Of a DNA stretch of 64,000 nt, positions 12,101 through 23,089 are shown in pieces. Under the pieces are notes generated by a model. The model made no database searches and was not told the DNA's origin. It worked only from the letters and a program-made list of their open reading frames with translations. Source of the stretch: Hofstenia miamia. Lineage: Eukaryota > Xenacoelomorpha > Acoela. Where the stretch lies: contig SCFE01000059.1 of assembly GCA_004352715.1 (NCBI GenBank), positions 1,906,812 through 1,970,811 of the forward strand, in the 5' to 3' direction. Made by a program: the position numbers and the translations under genes. The first letter of the stretch is position 1; the number at the start of each line of letters is the position of its first letter.

Positions 12101-14486
12101 ATTTTTGCAGATCAAAGTAATGAAAAAGTTCTCAATGCAAGCAACCATATCAAAATTGATCTTTAAAGAAAGAGATTTGAGCTTTTTTTGAAGAACTCAG
12201 AAAAATCTGGAAACAGCGTTTTTTTAGCAATTCTATAAAAAATCAGTGCCTAACCTCAACAACTATCCAATTAACGATCTCTACAAGTTGAAATACTTAT
12301 TAGAATTTCATATATTTAAATTGATGTTCACTTGAGCAAAATAAACAAATAATTAATCTTAACAGAGGTTTCTAATTGTGATGCTTGCAATTAATTGCTA
12401 TTAAGTAATAAATTTTATATTTTTTCTAAAACTGGTAATTAAAATATTATTTTTTCATGATGCAATTGATTGCAGCTGCTGTTACTTCATAAAGATGATG
12501 ACTTTGTAACACTCTTTTTCCAAGTTACTAAGATTGGAACTATGGGAATTTATATTATGGTTATCAGTATAATTGAAAATGCTTAGTTGACCCACAATTC
12601 ATTCACCCTTTTCATTCAAAAAATCATGAGAGTGATTGAAATTCAATTTCTATGTATATATATATATATTCAGATGTATATTAGTAATAAATATTTTAAA
12701 ATCTGCAAGTATCAATTACCATGGGAACCAGACATATCTTGCCAGTAATCAGTTGCCTTGACAATCTTAGTTCAAGTAAACTATTCTTATAAAAATTTTA
12801 AATTTTCATTATATTTTTTCAATCCGTCAGTCTTCACAAGATGACATTTTCGTTTTTGTAAATTATGTTTGATTATTTTTGCGTCAATTAGAATTCATAA
12901 TAAAATAAACATGTTATTATATATTGAATAATGAAGATATTTTGTTATTCATGTGGTTGATATTAATATATAATAAATTTAATGTTCAAAATTATAATAT
13001 ACATTAAAACAGATGTTCATTCTACTCAATTCAATATTATCATAGTGGTATATAATGCTTGGCATATCGTAATATTAAGCTTGGCATATTTTTACTAAAC
13101 GTTTGCCATATTTAATACTGAATGGTTGCCATATCTTGGCAAGCACTATCCGAAACGAGGAATGCAAGCATATACCAAGCATTCTATTTTCGTTTGACTA
13201 AGTTTAGTACGTAGTTTTCTAACCCCTAGAAAAATGCTGCGGTAACAGAAGTTTGTGGTTTCATTGTTAGCCATGAGCGTGTTGTCATCGGGCAAAAATT
13301 CGCTAAACTTATTCGAATGTGTCTAAATTTTGTTTTTAAAAGGCGTTCCCTCTAGCTTAGAGATATTTTTTAATTGACAAAAACATTTAATGCTATGTCT
13401 TTTAATTGTACAACCTGTTTCACTGCGGTCTTTCAACCGGCCTTAAGAAAAATGCAATTAATTAGTAGTTTAAGTAAAAGTAGTTAAACTAGCAATTTAC
13501 TTCATTTAAATAAAAACAATAACCTTACTTTATTTAGGTTAACTGAGCTTACACTAGTGCAGTTTCAACACTAAAGAAAGTTTTACTAATTTAATTAGTA
13601 TTTGTATATTAGATTACTTTTGCTTAAATAAAGTTCGCAGATACTTAAACAATATGCATTACCAAACATGAGATTATTACCACGACATTTAATTTAATGC
13701 TAAATTTATGTATCACTTTCTGATTACTTAAAACATAAATGAGAAATGTAAATTGATAATTACTTCGTAGCTTATTGTTACTTGAGCTTAAATTTGGTTT
13801 AAACGAATACATGCAACAGTATGAATAGATTTGCAAATTTAGTATTAGAGAAACCCCTATTTGTAGAATTTAACATAGAAACTATTGGTTTTCGGATTAG
13901 TCTTAAACCTGTATTTGAGATTTATACAGCAAACTAAAATATGATAATGTAATAAAATCTATATACCGTTGCACTTCTAAGCCACTGTTTACCTGCCCAA
14001 TTACGCTCATTATACACTTTTCTATTGTTATTGGAATAGAATAAAGGGTGCAGTAAGGCGACACAAAAATTTATTGAAAAATATCGTCTTTCCCTTAAGT
14101 TTATGCATTTGAATTTTACTAAAATCATACAATATTTTAAATAAGTATAATCTTAGATAACTAACTTGTATGAAAACAATACTAGAATAACTCTTCATAC
14201 ATACAGAAGTGCTTGTTTGGCAAGTAGCAAGTACAGAACTTTTGTAAGCTTGATAAAGCAAACCTTAAATATACTGCTACTGAAATCAAAACAGTTTCAC
14301 AATGATGTATAATGAATGAATTCTACATTTCAAAGCCTTTGTTTCCTTAATGACTTCTTAGGCAAAGTTACTTCAGAAGAATACCATAGTGGTTTACATT
14401 CTTTCTGCAATTCAGATCAAGTAATAGAGTTCATTCAACTTTTAATTGTTTAGATAAGAGATTTGTAACAAGTATTAAAGCAAGTA
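9191..14486. other. Long non-coding region
   Basis: No supportable gene. It contains AT-rich sequence, a short TA microsatellite near 12655-12670, and a cluster of cttggcatat/gccatat motifs at 13050-13150. The part at 9980-10560 is richer in G+C and CpG than its surroundings and could be a promoter or an exon-bearing stretch, but no convincing ORF with splice sites emerged. The minus-strand peptide at 10117-9917 ends just before a pyrimidine-rich tract with cag, which points away from it being an exon end. Confidence 0.4.
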
Positions 14487-14568
14487 CAGTAGTATGCCTC
14501 TATGGTGAACTATTTATATAGTGAACAATTTTGTTCCCTTGGATATTCATTATAGAGGCACATTACTG
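14487..14568. mobile_element. pogo-like MITE (82 bp)
   Basis: Terminal inverted repeats of about 20 bp: CAGTAGTATGCCTCTATGG at the left, with the complement CAGTAATGTGCCTCTATAA at the right end. The internal tgaac...gttccc pattern is typical of pogo-type Tc1/mariner MITEs (CAGT...CCTCTAT...GAAC). The left flank is TA as expected for this superfamily; the right flank is CA, perhaps a mutated TA. Too short to encode anything. Confidence 0.65.
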
Positions 14569-16144
14569 CAATATACTTTTTAACGGTGATACATGTTTAT
14601 ACTTAGTAATTTAACTATAGATTTTATATTGTTTTAAGACTAACATCTTCAAAGGATAAAACCTGCATTGACTCCTGAATACCTTTGTAGTAAGAAGTTT
14701 TGAGCATTTTAGTAAACAAAAAATGCATGTAAAATCCATGAAAAAATATTTATTCAGATATTCTATTGAAACAAGAACAATAACAAAATAGGTGCTACAA
14801 TTTATATGGTTTTTACACAGTCAAATAATGTAAGAATGTAATGTACAAAATCAAGTTAACATAAATGAGTGCTCTATGATAAAAGAAATTGCAAAACTCA
14901 AACGTAAAGTCTTTTCTTATTGCTAGAAAAACAAACTGCAAAAGGTTTGATATAAAAACTTAAAAAAATTAAGTTAACTAATAAGATTAAAAGCTAAGTG
15001 CACAATTACAAAAATGACTTAGTAATAGAAAAAATTCTTCCCCTCTTTTGGACTGACAACCTAATTGTTTCAAAACTTGCTAAATACTTAAAAAGTATTT
15101 GCGCAGTTTTAATAAGTTACTAGTAACTTATAAATCAATTTACCAAAAAAATTGAACTACTGTTTCAATATCTAAAGACAATTGAAATACAATTAGGGAA
15201 AAACAGTTGTTGCTGAAAAAGACAAAAACATTTAACCCATTTGCACGATAATAATCTAATTTTTCAATTAAGATAGACTCAATTAAGCATCCTTGTCCAA
15301 AATTATTCAATATTTAGTCTTGGAGATGTAGAATTTTGGAATTAAAATTTCCAATGTACTTAAAAAAAACGTAAGTATATTTCGTGCAAAAGTTTACTGG
15401 ATAAGGAGAATATTCTTACAACAAACAACAACAAAATCACCTTTAATTACAAAAATAAATTTAAGTAAATACGCTTCATTCTATTGATGATTCTAAGCAC
15501 AACAAATATCCAGCTTTCTGAGGAAAATGAAAGCAAAGCCATCGCATTAGCATGAACTTTAACCCTATCACAATAAATTCTGTTAAAATGTAAATAGGAC
15601 CAGAAGCTATTGTTTTAGAGTCAAGGCTGAAATCTAATATATTATAATAAAATAAATTGCAGAATTAAATCCATATTAATTCAAGAACAATGTAAATGTT
15701 AATGAAAATACCAGCACAAGCCAAATGCACTTTGGCTCAACACGTTAAAATTGGTTAAGTCCGTCATTATGATAAAATCGCAATCTTTAAAATATTTTTA
15801 TTGCAAAGTATGAATGTGGCTAGTTCTGTGAATTCTGTCTTTTTTGCAGTATAGCATTCAAATAACAAGTAGCAATTTGAAATTTTCTTTTACTAAGCAA
15901 TGAAAATGTTAAATTTTACTGAGTCATTACTTTGAAAGGCTTCAAAGGCATGCAAACAAAGCAAAAAGCATTTTTATGTTTCTTAAGATTCATAGAGACT
16001 TCAAGTGTTTTTAAATGTTAGTTTGAACTATAGAATGAACACAATTTAAAATATCACTCGCTAACTTGAATTGTATGATGTGATGATGAGTGGTAATCAG
16101 TGTCATGCTAAATACCTAGCAAAGCATTGATTCGTAGATTCAAC
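14569..16144. other. Non-coding AT-rich stretch
   Basis: No ORF, RNA gene or clear repeat that I can support. Confidence 0.4.
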
Positions 16145-16272
16145 CAGTGTGGGGAATGGGTTAGGTTTTTTCACCCACGACCTGACCCAGCCCCTCTAAT
16201 AATGCTCCACATTGTGACCCTACACGACCCAGATAAGATTAAGTCGGGTCAGGTGACCCCTTTAATACCCTA
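16145..16272. mobile_element. hAT-like MITE with 8-bp target-site duplication
   Basis: The 128-bp insert begins CAGTGTGGGGAATGGG, and its other end reads, on the complement, TAGGGTATTAAAGGGG. These imperfect inverted termini are of hAT type. It is flanked by a perfect 8-bp direct repeat, gattcaac, at 16137-16144 and 16273-16280. The interior is unusually GC-rich (cacgacctgacccagcccc). Non-autonomous, no coding sequence. Confidence 0.75.
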
Positions 16273-16394
16273 GATTCAACAAACTTAATACGATAAAACA
16301 TATTTAAGCATACCAGCAGGAAGAGCATATTTTTGGCCATCTAATAGTTGCTAGCAATTAATATTTGCTTGGAAACGAAGCAGTCAGGTACTAG

Positions 16395-16468
16395 GTGACA
16401 AAGGCAGTTTTTGGCCCATGGAACGTAAGGAGTGACAAAGGCAGTTTTTGGCCCATGGAACGTAAGGA
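16395..16468. repeat. Perfect 37-bp tandem duplication
   Basis: Two identical head-to-tail copies (16395-16431 and 16432-16468) containing ggcagtttttggcccatg. It sits just upstream of the mariner remnant. Confidence 0.9.
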
Positions 16469-16604
16469 TTTTGAGATAATAACCAACATCAAATTTTTGT
16501 TCAATGTATTTTAGAAAGGAACGGAGATTATTCCAGTTCTGTAGAACGTCTATAGGGATCATGAATCGAAAAAAACTTGAGTTTATAAATGGATTGAAAA
16601 ATTT

Positions 16605-16872
16605 CGAGATGGTAGAGAAATTGTTGAAGATGATGTGGGTGGGAGACCAACTACGAAAAATATTAATGAAGTGGATGCTGTTATGAGCCTAGTCGAAGAA
16701 GATAGAAGATTTACATGATATAGTTCAGAATATGAACATATCAGTTGGCTCGGTTCATTCGATTCTACATGACGATTTAGGCCTCAGCAAGCTTTCGGCG
16801 CGACGGGTTCCAAAAGCATTGCGCTCCCAAAGCAGCTCAATCTCAGAAGTGAACTGTCAATGGCAATGTTGA
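16605..16872 (+). pseudogene. mariner (Tc1/mariner) transposase fragment
   Basis: A reading frame from 16605 gives RDGREIVEDDVGGRPTT, the linker after the paired DNA-binding domain that is typical of mariner transposases. It continues to LVEEDRRFT, then a TGA. After a frameshift the conserved ISVGSVHSILHDDLGLSKL and ARRVPKALRS segments follow. Together these cover the end of the second helix-turn-helix and the WVPR-like linker. The catalytic DDE/D domain is not recognisable downstream apart from short stretches to about 17090. The element is dead: one in-frame stop and at least one frameshift within 270 bp, and no inverted termini identified. Confidence 0.8.
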
Positions 16873-17319
16873 CCACTCACAAAGGGATCTGTTGATTTCT
16901 TCAAAAATGGTCTAAAATAATGGAAACACCAATTCGAGAAGTGGATTGACAATGATGGAGCTAAAATTCAGAAATAAATTTATTGTATAAAAAACGCCGA
17001 GAGCTCAAAAACTATTAATGATATTCTCAATCTGTTAGTAACACGTAATAGAGAAAGTCTCCTCTTTCTTTTTCACTCTAAATCCGCGACACGGCTCTGT
17101 CCCATCGAGGCGTGCCTTTGGCCCCGCTACCTCTGACTTTGAGCAGGCAAACCGAATTATAAAATTATGTCCGTACTCGATCGTACCCTTAAAACGTTTA
17201 CGTAGGCCTTACTGTGCCCACGGGCACAGCAGGGTAAAAAATAGTGTTTTGTGGGCACTAAAATATTGTGTGCCCATGCCCGCCTTTTTCTCCATGCCCG
17301 TGGCACGCCCGCCCACCCG

Positions 17320-17377
17320 NNNNNNNNNNNNNNNNNNNNNNNNNNNNNNNNNNNNNNNNNNNNNNNNNNNNNNNNNN
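17320..17377. other. Assembly gap (58 N)
   Basis: Run of N inside a C-rich, low-complexity stretch (gcccgcccacccg...cacccgccc). Peptides read across it are not meaningful. Confidence 0.99.
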
Positions 17378-19179
17378 CACCCGCCCTATAATAAAAACGA
17401 TTACCCGCGAGTAAACTCACATATCAACAAACTTCTATTTATAAAAAGATTGACTATTTAGGCTCAAATCGAGCGAGTACCTAAACTCGCGACGTCTAGT
17501 CGAGCTTCAATTATATTTAGATTTATTTTTCTCGTTGGTTAAGCCATATATACATGCTTGCATATGTCCTCCATTTCCATTCTATCTCCACAACTATTTT
17601 AAAAACATTTCCATAACTTTTCATTTCAAAAATTTTCACATTCTTCCATAACTTGTAGAGCTAGTGTTTAGTGTTCTGCGCAAGCAGAATTTATTGATTT
17701 AATAACATTTAGTGCCATTGGATTTGGACCTACCTAATGCCTTGAAATTTTTTGGTCGGATAGTCCCATGGGTGGCACAGCATAACTTCTATTTCGATCA
17801 AATTCGATCAAAACTGGCGAAATTTGAGTAACATTCTGAAATCCATGGTCCCATGTTCTTCTTTTTTGCCATAATCCCATGTTAGTAGCAGTCCATAGAA
17901 GCATTTACCATAGAAGCATTTAGACCTAGTCACATTGAACTGAGACCAGTAAATCCCCCATTACTGAGTGGTCACGTATAACCCATTTAGTGGTTCGTCA
18001 AATTAACAATAATGTGAACAGAGGTTATAATTCAGTTCAGACACATGCGATAATTGGTTTGTTTGAAATTGTGTGATGTACTGATCCTGGCCTCAGTCAA
18101 GTTTGTTTCAATTTTATATCTAGCAATTATTTCAGTTCTAGTTGTGTGCCAAATTGAACTAAAATTTAAGGATTTAAGTCATACATGAATGAGTGTGAAA
18201 TTTGGAAAAATTCATACAGTAAACTGCTATGCATCAAAAATTCTCAAGTATATGATTGTATTAATTGCGTTGTCATTAAATATTAAAAATATGCATATAT
18301 GCACATATTATTATTATTATTAACGCATGTCTGATGATATTTGACATCATGGGTGACAATTTCAATATTGCGCATTGAAACTAAAATTGGTTCAGCTGTA
18401 CCAGCGTATTGACAGAATTATTTAACCAATATAATTTGTCGTTGCACTGCTTTGTATCATTCAGAATAATCTTAGGTAATTAATGCATTTTGAGGCAGTT
18501 GCTTTTTTTCTGCTTTGTATGATTCAGAATAATCTTGGGTATTTGAATGCATTTTTGCGGCTGTTCTAAAAAATATTATTTATTTCTAACATTACATTTC
18601 CGTAAATTTCCATTAAATTTCCATTCCATAAAATGATTTCCATTTCCGGTTCCAAATTCTGGAAATAGAATGGAATTGAAATTTCCATTTCCATATGCAG
18701 CTCTGTATATGGAACTGTGCTACATATGCAACCACCCTGTGTAAATACTATAAAGAAATATATGGTAAGCTAAATAAGAGAATCCAAGCCTGATAAATTG
18801 AATTTTATAAAAAAATTGTGAAAGGCTATGAATTGGTTTTGAGTACTTAAAATTTTGAGTTGAGTTTTCCTACTTCCAGTCGTGTTTGAGTAATGACTGG
18901 GTCCAAATTTAACTATATATTTTATGTACAAATCAGGAATATTATATTAGCCTAGTAATATAAGTTTTATATTATATTTAATAAATCTATATACGTTATG
19001 TAAAATATTCAAAAGGATTCACTTTGTAAATTTTAATTATTGTTTTAATTTAAGCGTTACGTCCTAATCAATTTATATAATATTAGAAAATTTGCATTTA
19101 CGTTCCCCTAAAATTTCAGAAATAAATTTGTAAGGATGCCATTCCTCTGAATCTGCAGGGAGTACAGCCCGGTCCACAT
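17378..19179. other. Non-coding region with simple direct repeats
   Basis: No gene seen. A roughly 75-bp imperfect direct repeat at 18448-18560 shares gctttgtatcattcagaata. A tract at 18593-18695 is dense in ttccatttcc on both strands, resembling a decayed MITE end. A short att trinucleotide run lies near 18309. Confidence 0.45.
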
Positions 19180-19419
19180 CAGTGGCGTACGGAGGGGGGG
19201 GACATGGTGGAATGCCCCCGTCAGGTTTCCAAATTTGATTTTGACTGAATAAATAAAAAAAAATTTCATAAAAAAGTGAAAAATTTAAAATCTAGGATCG
19301 TGAAATGCATTTTTTAGTGTCTATTTTCTCAATATTTTCAAAACTTTTCGCGGGCCTTCACCCCACATTGGGTAATGACAATGATGTACCCCCGTCAGAA
19401 AATCCTGCGTACGCCCCTG
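19180..19419. mobile_element. hAT-like MITE with perfect 8-bp TSD
   Basis: The 240-bp element starts CAGTGGCGTACGGAGGGG and ends so that its complement reads CAGGGGCGTACGCAGG. It is flanked by the perfect duplication gtccacat at 19172-19179 and 19420-19427. Part of the same family, including gcatttcacgatcctag, recurs at 45085-45155 inside the minus-strand retroelement. Non-coding. The 8-bp TSD and CAGNGGCGTA termini are hAT features. Confidence 0.85.
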
Positions 19420-19662
19420 GTCCACATTACATAAAACATGACTACTTCATTTCGATAGATTATTGAAACCAGTCATGGATTGCAATTTTACTTGTCTGTT
19501 GATGTGCATAGGATTTCCTGTAAGATAGTATGTTTATTCCTTAACATTGTATATCAAAACCTGTCAAAGTTAGATTGATTTATTGCCGAATTAAATTACA
19601 TTATGTCATTTTTGTCTGTATTGGGTTTCCAAGAGTTAATATTAATAGGCTAAAAAATTGTA

Positions 19663-20703
19663 ATGTCTTGCGTAATAATAGCCAATCAAATTATAGCAAA
19701 CAATTTAAATATCACAGGTCTCCATAAAGCTTTTGAAAAAATGAATTTTAGTAATAGTGATGCGAACGCCGGATTGGGAAAGCAGACTACATGGAAGACT
19801 CTTGCTACAACTGTTATTGTTGTTCTTGGGGTTGGTTTCAACGCCATGATACTTGTAACTTACAAAAAAAGTTCAAAACTTCATAAAATGTTCACTAACA
19901 ATATAATGGTAAGTTTAGCCCTGACAGATTTGCTAACCTGCCTAACTAAGCTTTTCGAAATATGGGTTCAACCTGAAATAGCTATTCCTTCTAATTTTTC
20001 AGGAAGTCTCTTTTGCAAAGTTATTCATTCTACGTATTACATTTATGCTTTCATCCAAATTTCTACTTTTCACATCGTATTCTTGGCAATTGATCGCTAT
20101 ATCGCAGTCTTGCATCCCCTTACTTACAAAACATTGACTTCAAACTATTGTTTTCGAAAGTTTTCTTTCGCAGTGGTATGGGCATTGGGATTCATGTTTT
20201 CAGCCGATTTACTTGTGATGTACAGATTAAAAGTGGAAGGAACTTCTTCATGTATTCCTGTGTTACAATCTTGGACAAAAACTCAAAATAAATTGCTTGC
20301 TTATTATTATCTGTTAGTATGTTTCGGGTGTCTCTTCACAATAATTTTCATATACTTACACATAGCCATGTTTGTTCTTAAAAGATCACTTTTACGAAAG
20401 AGCGGCAAACAAATTCAAAAAAAGAATGAGAAGTTATTTATAACTGCAGGTGTAATTACAGTGGTTTTTGTAATCTGCACATTTCCCCTCTATATATTTA
20501 TTTCACTAGTTAGCTTGAACCAATCATATAATTTTGGTTTTGATTACCCGTTTGGTGGACTGTTACATGAAACCTCTCGATTTTTATCAATTGCATCCTC
20601 TTTGCTCAACCCCTTACTATATGCAGTGCAAAATCAAACATTCAAGTCGGAATTTTTCAGTCTTATTAAAAGTTTTATCTCAAAGGAAGCTAAAAGAAAT
20701 TGA
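19663..20703 (+). CDS. Class A (rhodopsin-like) G protein-coupled receptor, orphan, intronless
   Basis: Seven-transmembrane receptor of 346 residues. It would sit in the plasma membrane and signal through heterotrimeric G proteins; the ligand cannot be assigned. Landmarks by residue: TM1 Asn60 (GFNAMIL), TM2 Asp89 (LALTDLL), extracellular Cys118 pairing with Cys197, the DRY motif at 144-146 (AIDRYIAVLHP), TM4 Trp173, TM6 CTFP at 272-275, and TM7 NPLLY at 316-320, followed by a short basic tail. Potential N-glycosylation sites are Asn15, Asn28 and Asn111. TM6 has Phe where most class A receptors have Trp (CWxP), and TM5 lacks the usual proline. A second in-frame Met at residue 27 (19741) gives a shorter, equally plausible N-terminus. 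The frame is uninterrupted in one exon, as in many invertebrate GPCRs, so I consider it an intact gene. No neighbouring host gene gives context. Confidence 0.93.
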   Translation: MSCVIIANQIIANNLNITGLHKAFEKMNFSNSDANAGLGKQTTWKTLATTVIVVLGVGFNAMILVTYKKSSKLHKMFTNNIMVSLALTDLLTCLTKLFEIWVQPEIAIPSNFSGSLFCKVIHSTYYIYAFIQISTFHIVFLAIDRYIAVLHPLTYKTLTSNYCFRKFSFAVVWALGFMFSADLLVMYRLKVEGTSSCIPVLQSWTKTQNKLLAYYYLLVCFGCLFTIIFIYLHIAMFVLKRSLLRKSGKQIQKKNEKLFITAGVITVVFVICTFPLYIFISLVSLNQSYNFGFDYPFGGLLHETSRFLSIASSLLNPLLYAVQNQTFKSEFFSLIKSFISKEAKRN

Positions 20704-21937
20704 AATTATTTTCATGCGAATATCAAATAAATTTTATCAATGTCCAAGTTTTGTCTAAATAGTTAAAATTCTAAGTTTTACAATTTGACATGATAATTCA
20801 TATTACTTTTGTGGTGCAATAGTTTTTCATTTTTTATGCTTAAAGCTAAGAATAAAACTCCCAATTGAAATTAAAATAATTAGTACAAACACATATAGTA
20901 TCATAGACTACTAAAAAAGACAACAGAAAAAAAATTGAAAGTTCTAGGCAATTGTTAGACAATCCTACAGCAAAATTCTGTAACAAAGCATTTCTTTACA
21001 AATAAAACTTTATTAAAAAATTTTCAATAGGAAGATTATGAATCTTCAAACTTTCAAATCAAAATGTCTAAATAGGGCAGAAATTGTATTTTCAGTTGAT
21101 TCTTTAAACAATAGGATCCTATTATATACCACATTTTGTTCTTTAATTACAAAGGATATATTTATGTTTCGCATTATTTCAAAAATATGCCCTCTTTGTT
21201 CTTGGGATTAAATAAAGTAATAATTACAGTTGATTTAGCACAGAAACTTGAAATATATTAAAGGGAGCTTCTATAATTTTTTTTGGATATAATAGCAGTC
21301 TCCAAATACATTAATGAGTAAATAGGAAAAACATTAAAATTAGCAAATTATTTCTATGTTTATGTTATAGTTGTAAACGTATATCATATTGTAATAAACG
21401 TCTAATCTTATCTTTTAAGAAATTTTTATGTATACAATTTGGGTGCTACGTATTTCTATATCATTACTATGGTTATTATCGTGTGTTTCTTTACTTTAAA
21501 ATTGAATATAGTTGAAATTTGATTCAATATATGCAGTTGCATATTTTTTATGCGACTAATTTGAAGTGCGAAGCATCTGTAATTTTGAGAAACTATCGAA
21601 AAATTGATTTTGTTTTTCTACATTTCTACAAGTGAGTGTTGTTGTTCTTTATGAAAGCCTGAAATGCATGCTATGTATATTTGCATGATTTGCAATAACT
21701 TACTAAAATAATATGTTTTTCGAATTAATGTTTCTAAGTTTTGGGAGACATTGAGTATTTTTGCAAATATTTTATATATGTGAAGCAAAAGTTTGAAAAG
21801 AGTATATAGTAATCACATTGTGAGTGATGATCATAACTTTTACAGTATTCATTTAGTATATTTAAGAATTCTGATTGCATTCGTGTGAAATCTCGTACTC
21901 TCAACGATATTTGTATTATTTCAATTATAATTGACTA
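20704..21937. other. Non-coding region 3' of the GPCR
   Basis: AT-rich, no ORF or RNA gene recognised. An aataaa at 20726 and further ones downstream (for example 20850, 21000) could serve as polyadenylation signals for the receptor, but this is not decided by the sequence. Confidence 0.35.
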
Positions 21938-22022
21938 TCCTTGACATTAACTGTTTCAACGTTTCCTTGGTTTGCTTCGTCCAAAAGCCAACAACAAGCC
22001 AAGCAGTATGCAACAAGTAAAA
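21938..22022 (-). repeat. LTR fragment duplicated at 22654-22738 (assembly duplication)
   Basis: The 85 bases here are identical to 22654-22738, and each copy lies next to a single N (22023 and 22653). Exact identity at contig ends suggests an overlap that was not merged. The sequence belongs to the LTR whose start is at 22818. Confidence 0.7.
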
Positions 22023-22023
22023 N

Positions 22024-22200
22024 TGTATGTGCTAAGTCTATTTTTTCAAGAGTTGCAAGACAAATCAATTATCATCAGCATATTTAATAATAGATCAATT
22101 TGTGATATTTAAATATTCACAATTTGAAGAATCAACACATACATTGAACAGAAATTGGCGATAAACAGAACCTTGAGGAACACCTTTGTTGATCTTTTCT
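22024..22200 (-). pseudogene. LINE reverse transcriptase fragment (GVPQGS to YADD)
   Basis: On the minus strand a frame gives GVPQGS beginning at 22184, and KYADD near 22085-22071 after an in-frame stop. These are the motifs of the non-LTR retrotransposon RT palm, and the fragment ends at the N at 22023. The neighbouring LINE C-terminal piece (22652-22459) lies upstream on this strand, the wrong order for one copy, so two copies or a misplaced contig are involved. Confidence 0.7.
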
Positions 22201-22458
22201 ATATCCGAAAGTCTGTTATTATATTTATTTAATATTTATTAATAAAGTTAGTGCTTTCTACAGTATAGAGAAAAAGTGTACAAAAATCCACTACTAAGTA
22301 CTAACTGAATTGTTTATATTTCTGTGTTGCAGAAGTAAAGATAGTGATATTTCTTGGTTACTATAATAGTACATTTTAGTTTCAAAAAGTATTTTCTATG
22401 ATTAGTTAAATAAACTCTAAGTCATTAATTTTAGATTGATAATAGAAAAATGACTTAA

Positions 22459-22652
22459 TTAGTTATTGGTATTTATTGAAGTAATTCTTTGACTGGTAAG
22501 ATAATTTTTTGTTGGAGCATTCTTGATAATATTAGTCACTTTCTTTTTAAACAATTGAACCTTTTTTTTAGATTGAGTATCTCTATCCAATTTATACCAT
22601 ATTTTTACTGCAATATTTATGAATGAATTCTTCATAATTTTGCTTCTAAATT
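22459..22652 (-). pseudogene. LINE ORF2 C-terminal fragment
   Basis: The minus-strand peptide KIMKNSFINIAVKIWYKL followed by a lysine-rich helix and a stop resembles the C-terminal end of Jockey/CR1-type ORF2 proteins (consensus SF...AIxLWNxLP...FKxxLKxYL). It begins at the single N at 22653, so the upstream part is lost. Confidence 0.55.
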
Positions 22653-22653
22653 N

Positions 22654-22818
22654 ATCCTTGACATTAACTGTTTCAACGTTTCCTTGGTTTGCTTCGTCCA
22701 AAAGCCAACAACAAGCCAAGCAGTATGCAACAAGTAAAATCCTTACCCGCAGAAACACAACTAATGTTATACAGTAGCAATAGATAGACAGTGACAATGC
22801 CTGGTAGAGGATATTACA
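22654..22818 (-). mobile_element. LTR (5' part) at the 3' side of element M1
   Basis: Reads TGTAATATCCTCTACCAGG from 22818 on the minus strand, the same start as the LTRs at 52232 and 61583 (plus strand). It lies just 3' of the M1 pol, in the same orientation. It is cut by the N at 22653. Confidence 0.7.
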
Positions 22819-23089
22819 ATTTGAAGCCTCTGTTTAGACTGAGAAACATCCGATTCAGTACTCCCCGGCCCTGCATCTGACAATGTGTGAGACTGGTATG
22901 ATTTTTTCCATTTGATATGGCACCTGGGTAGAGACAAGGTAATCTCACTTGCCTTTGGTGGTGTGCATTGTCATTTCATACGTAAACAAATGTTAAATAT
23001 CTAGTTCCCAATCTTGGGAAATATAATTAGGATTAGGATTTCTAGATGTACGTTTTGGTGAAATTCTAGATGTTATATTTACATTGTAT

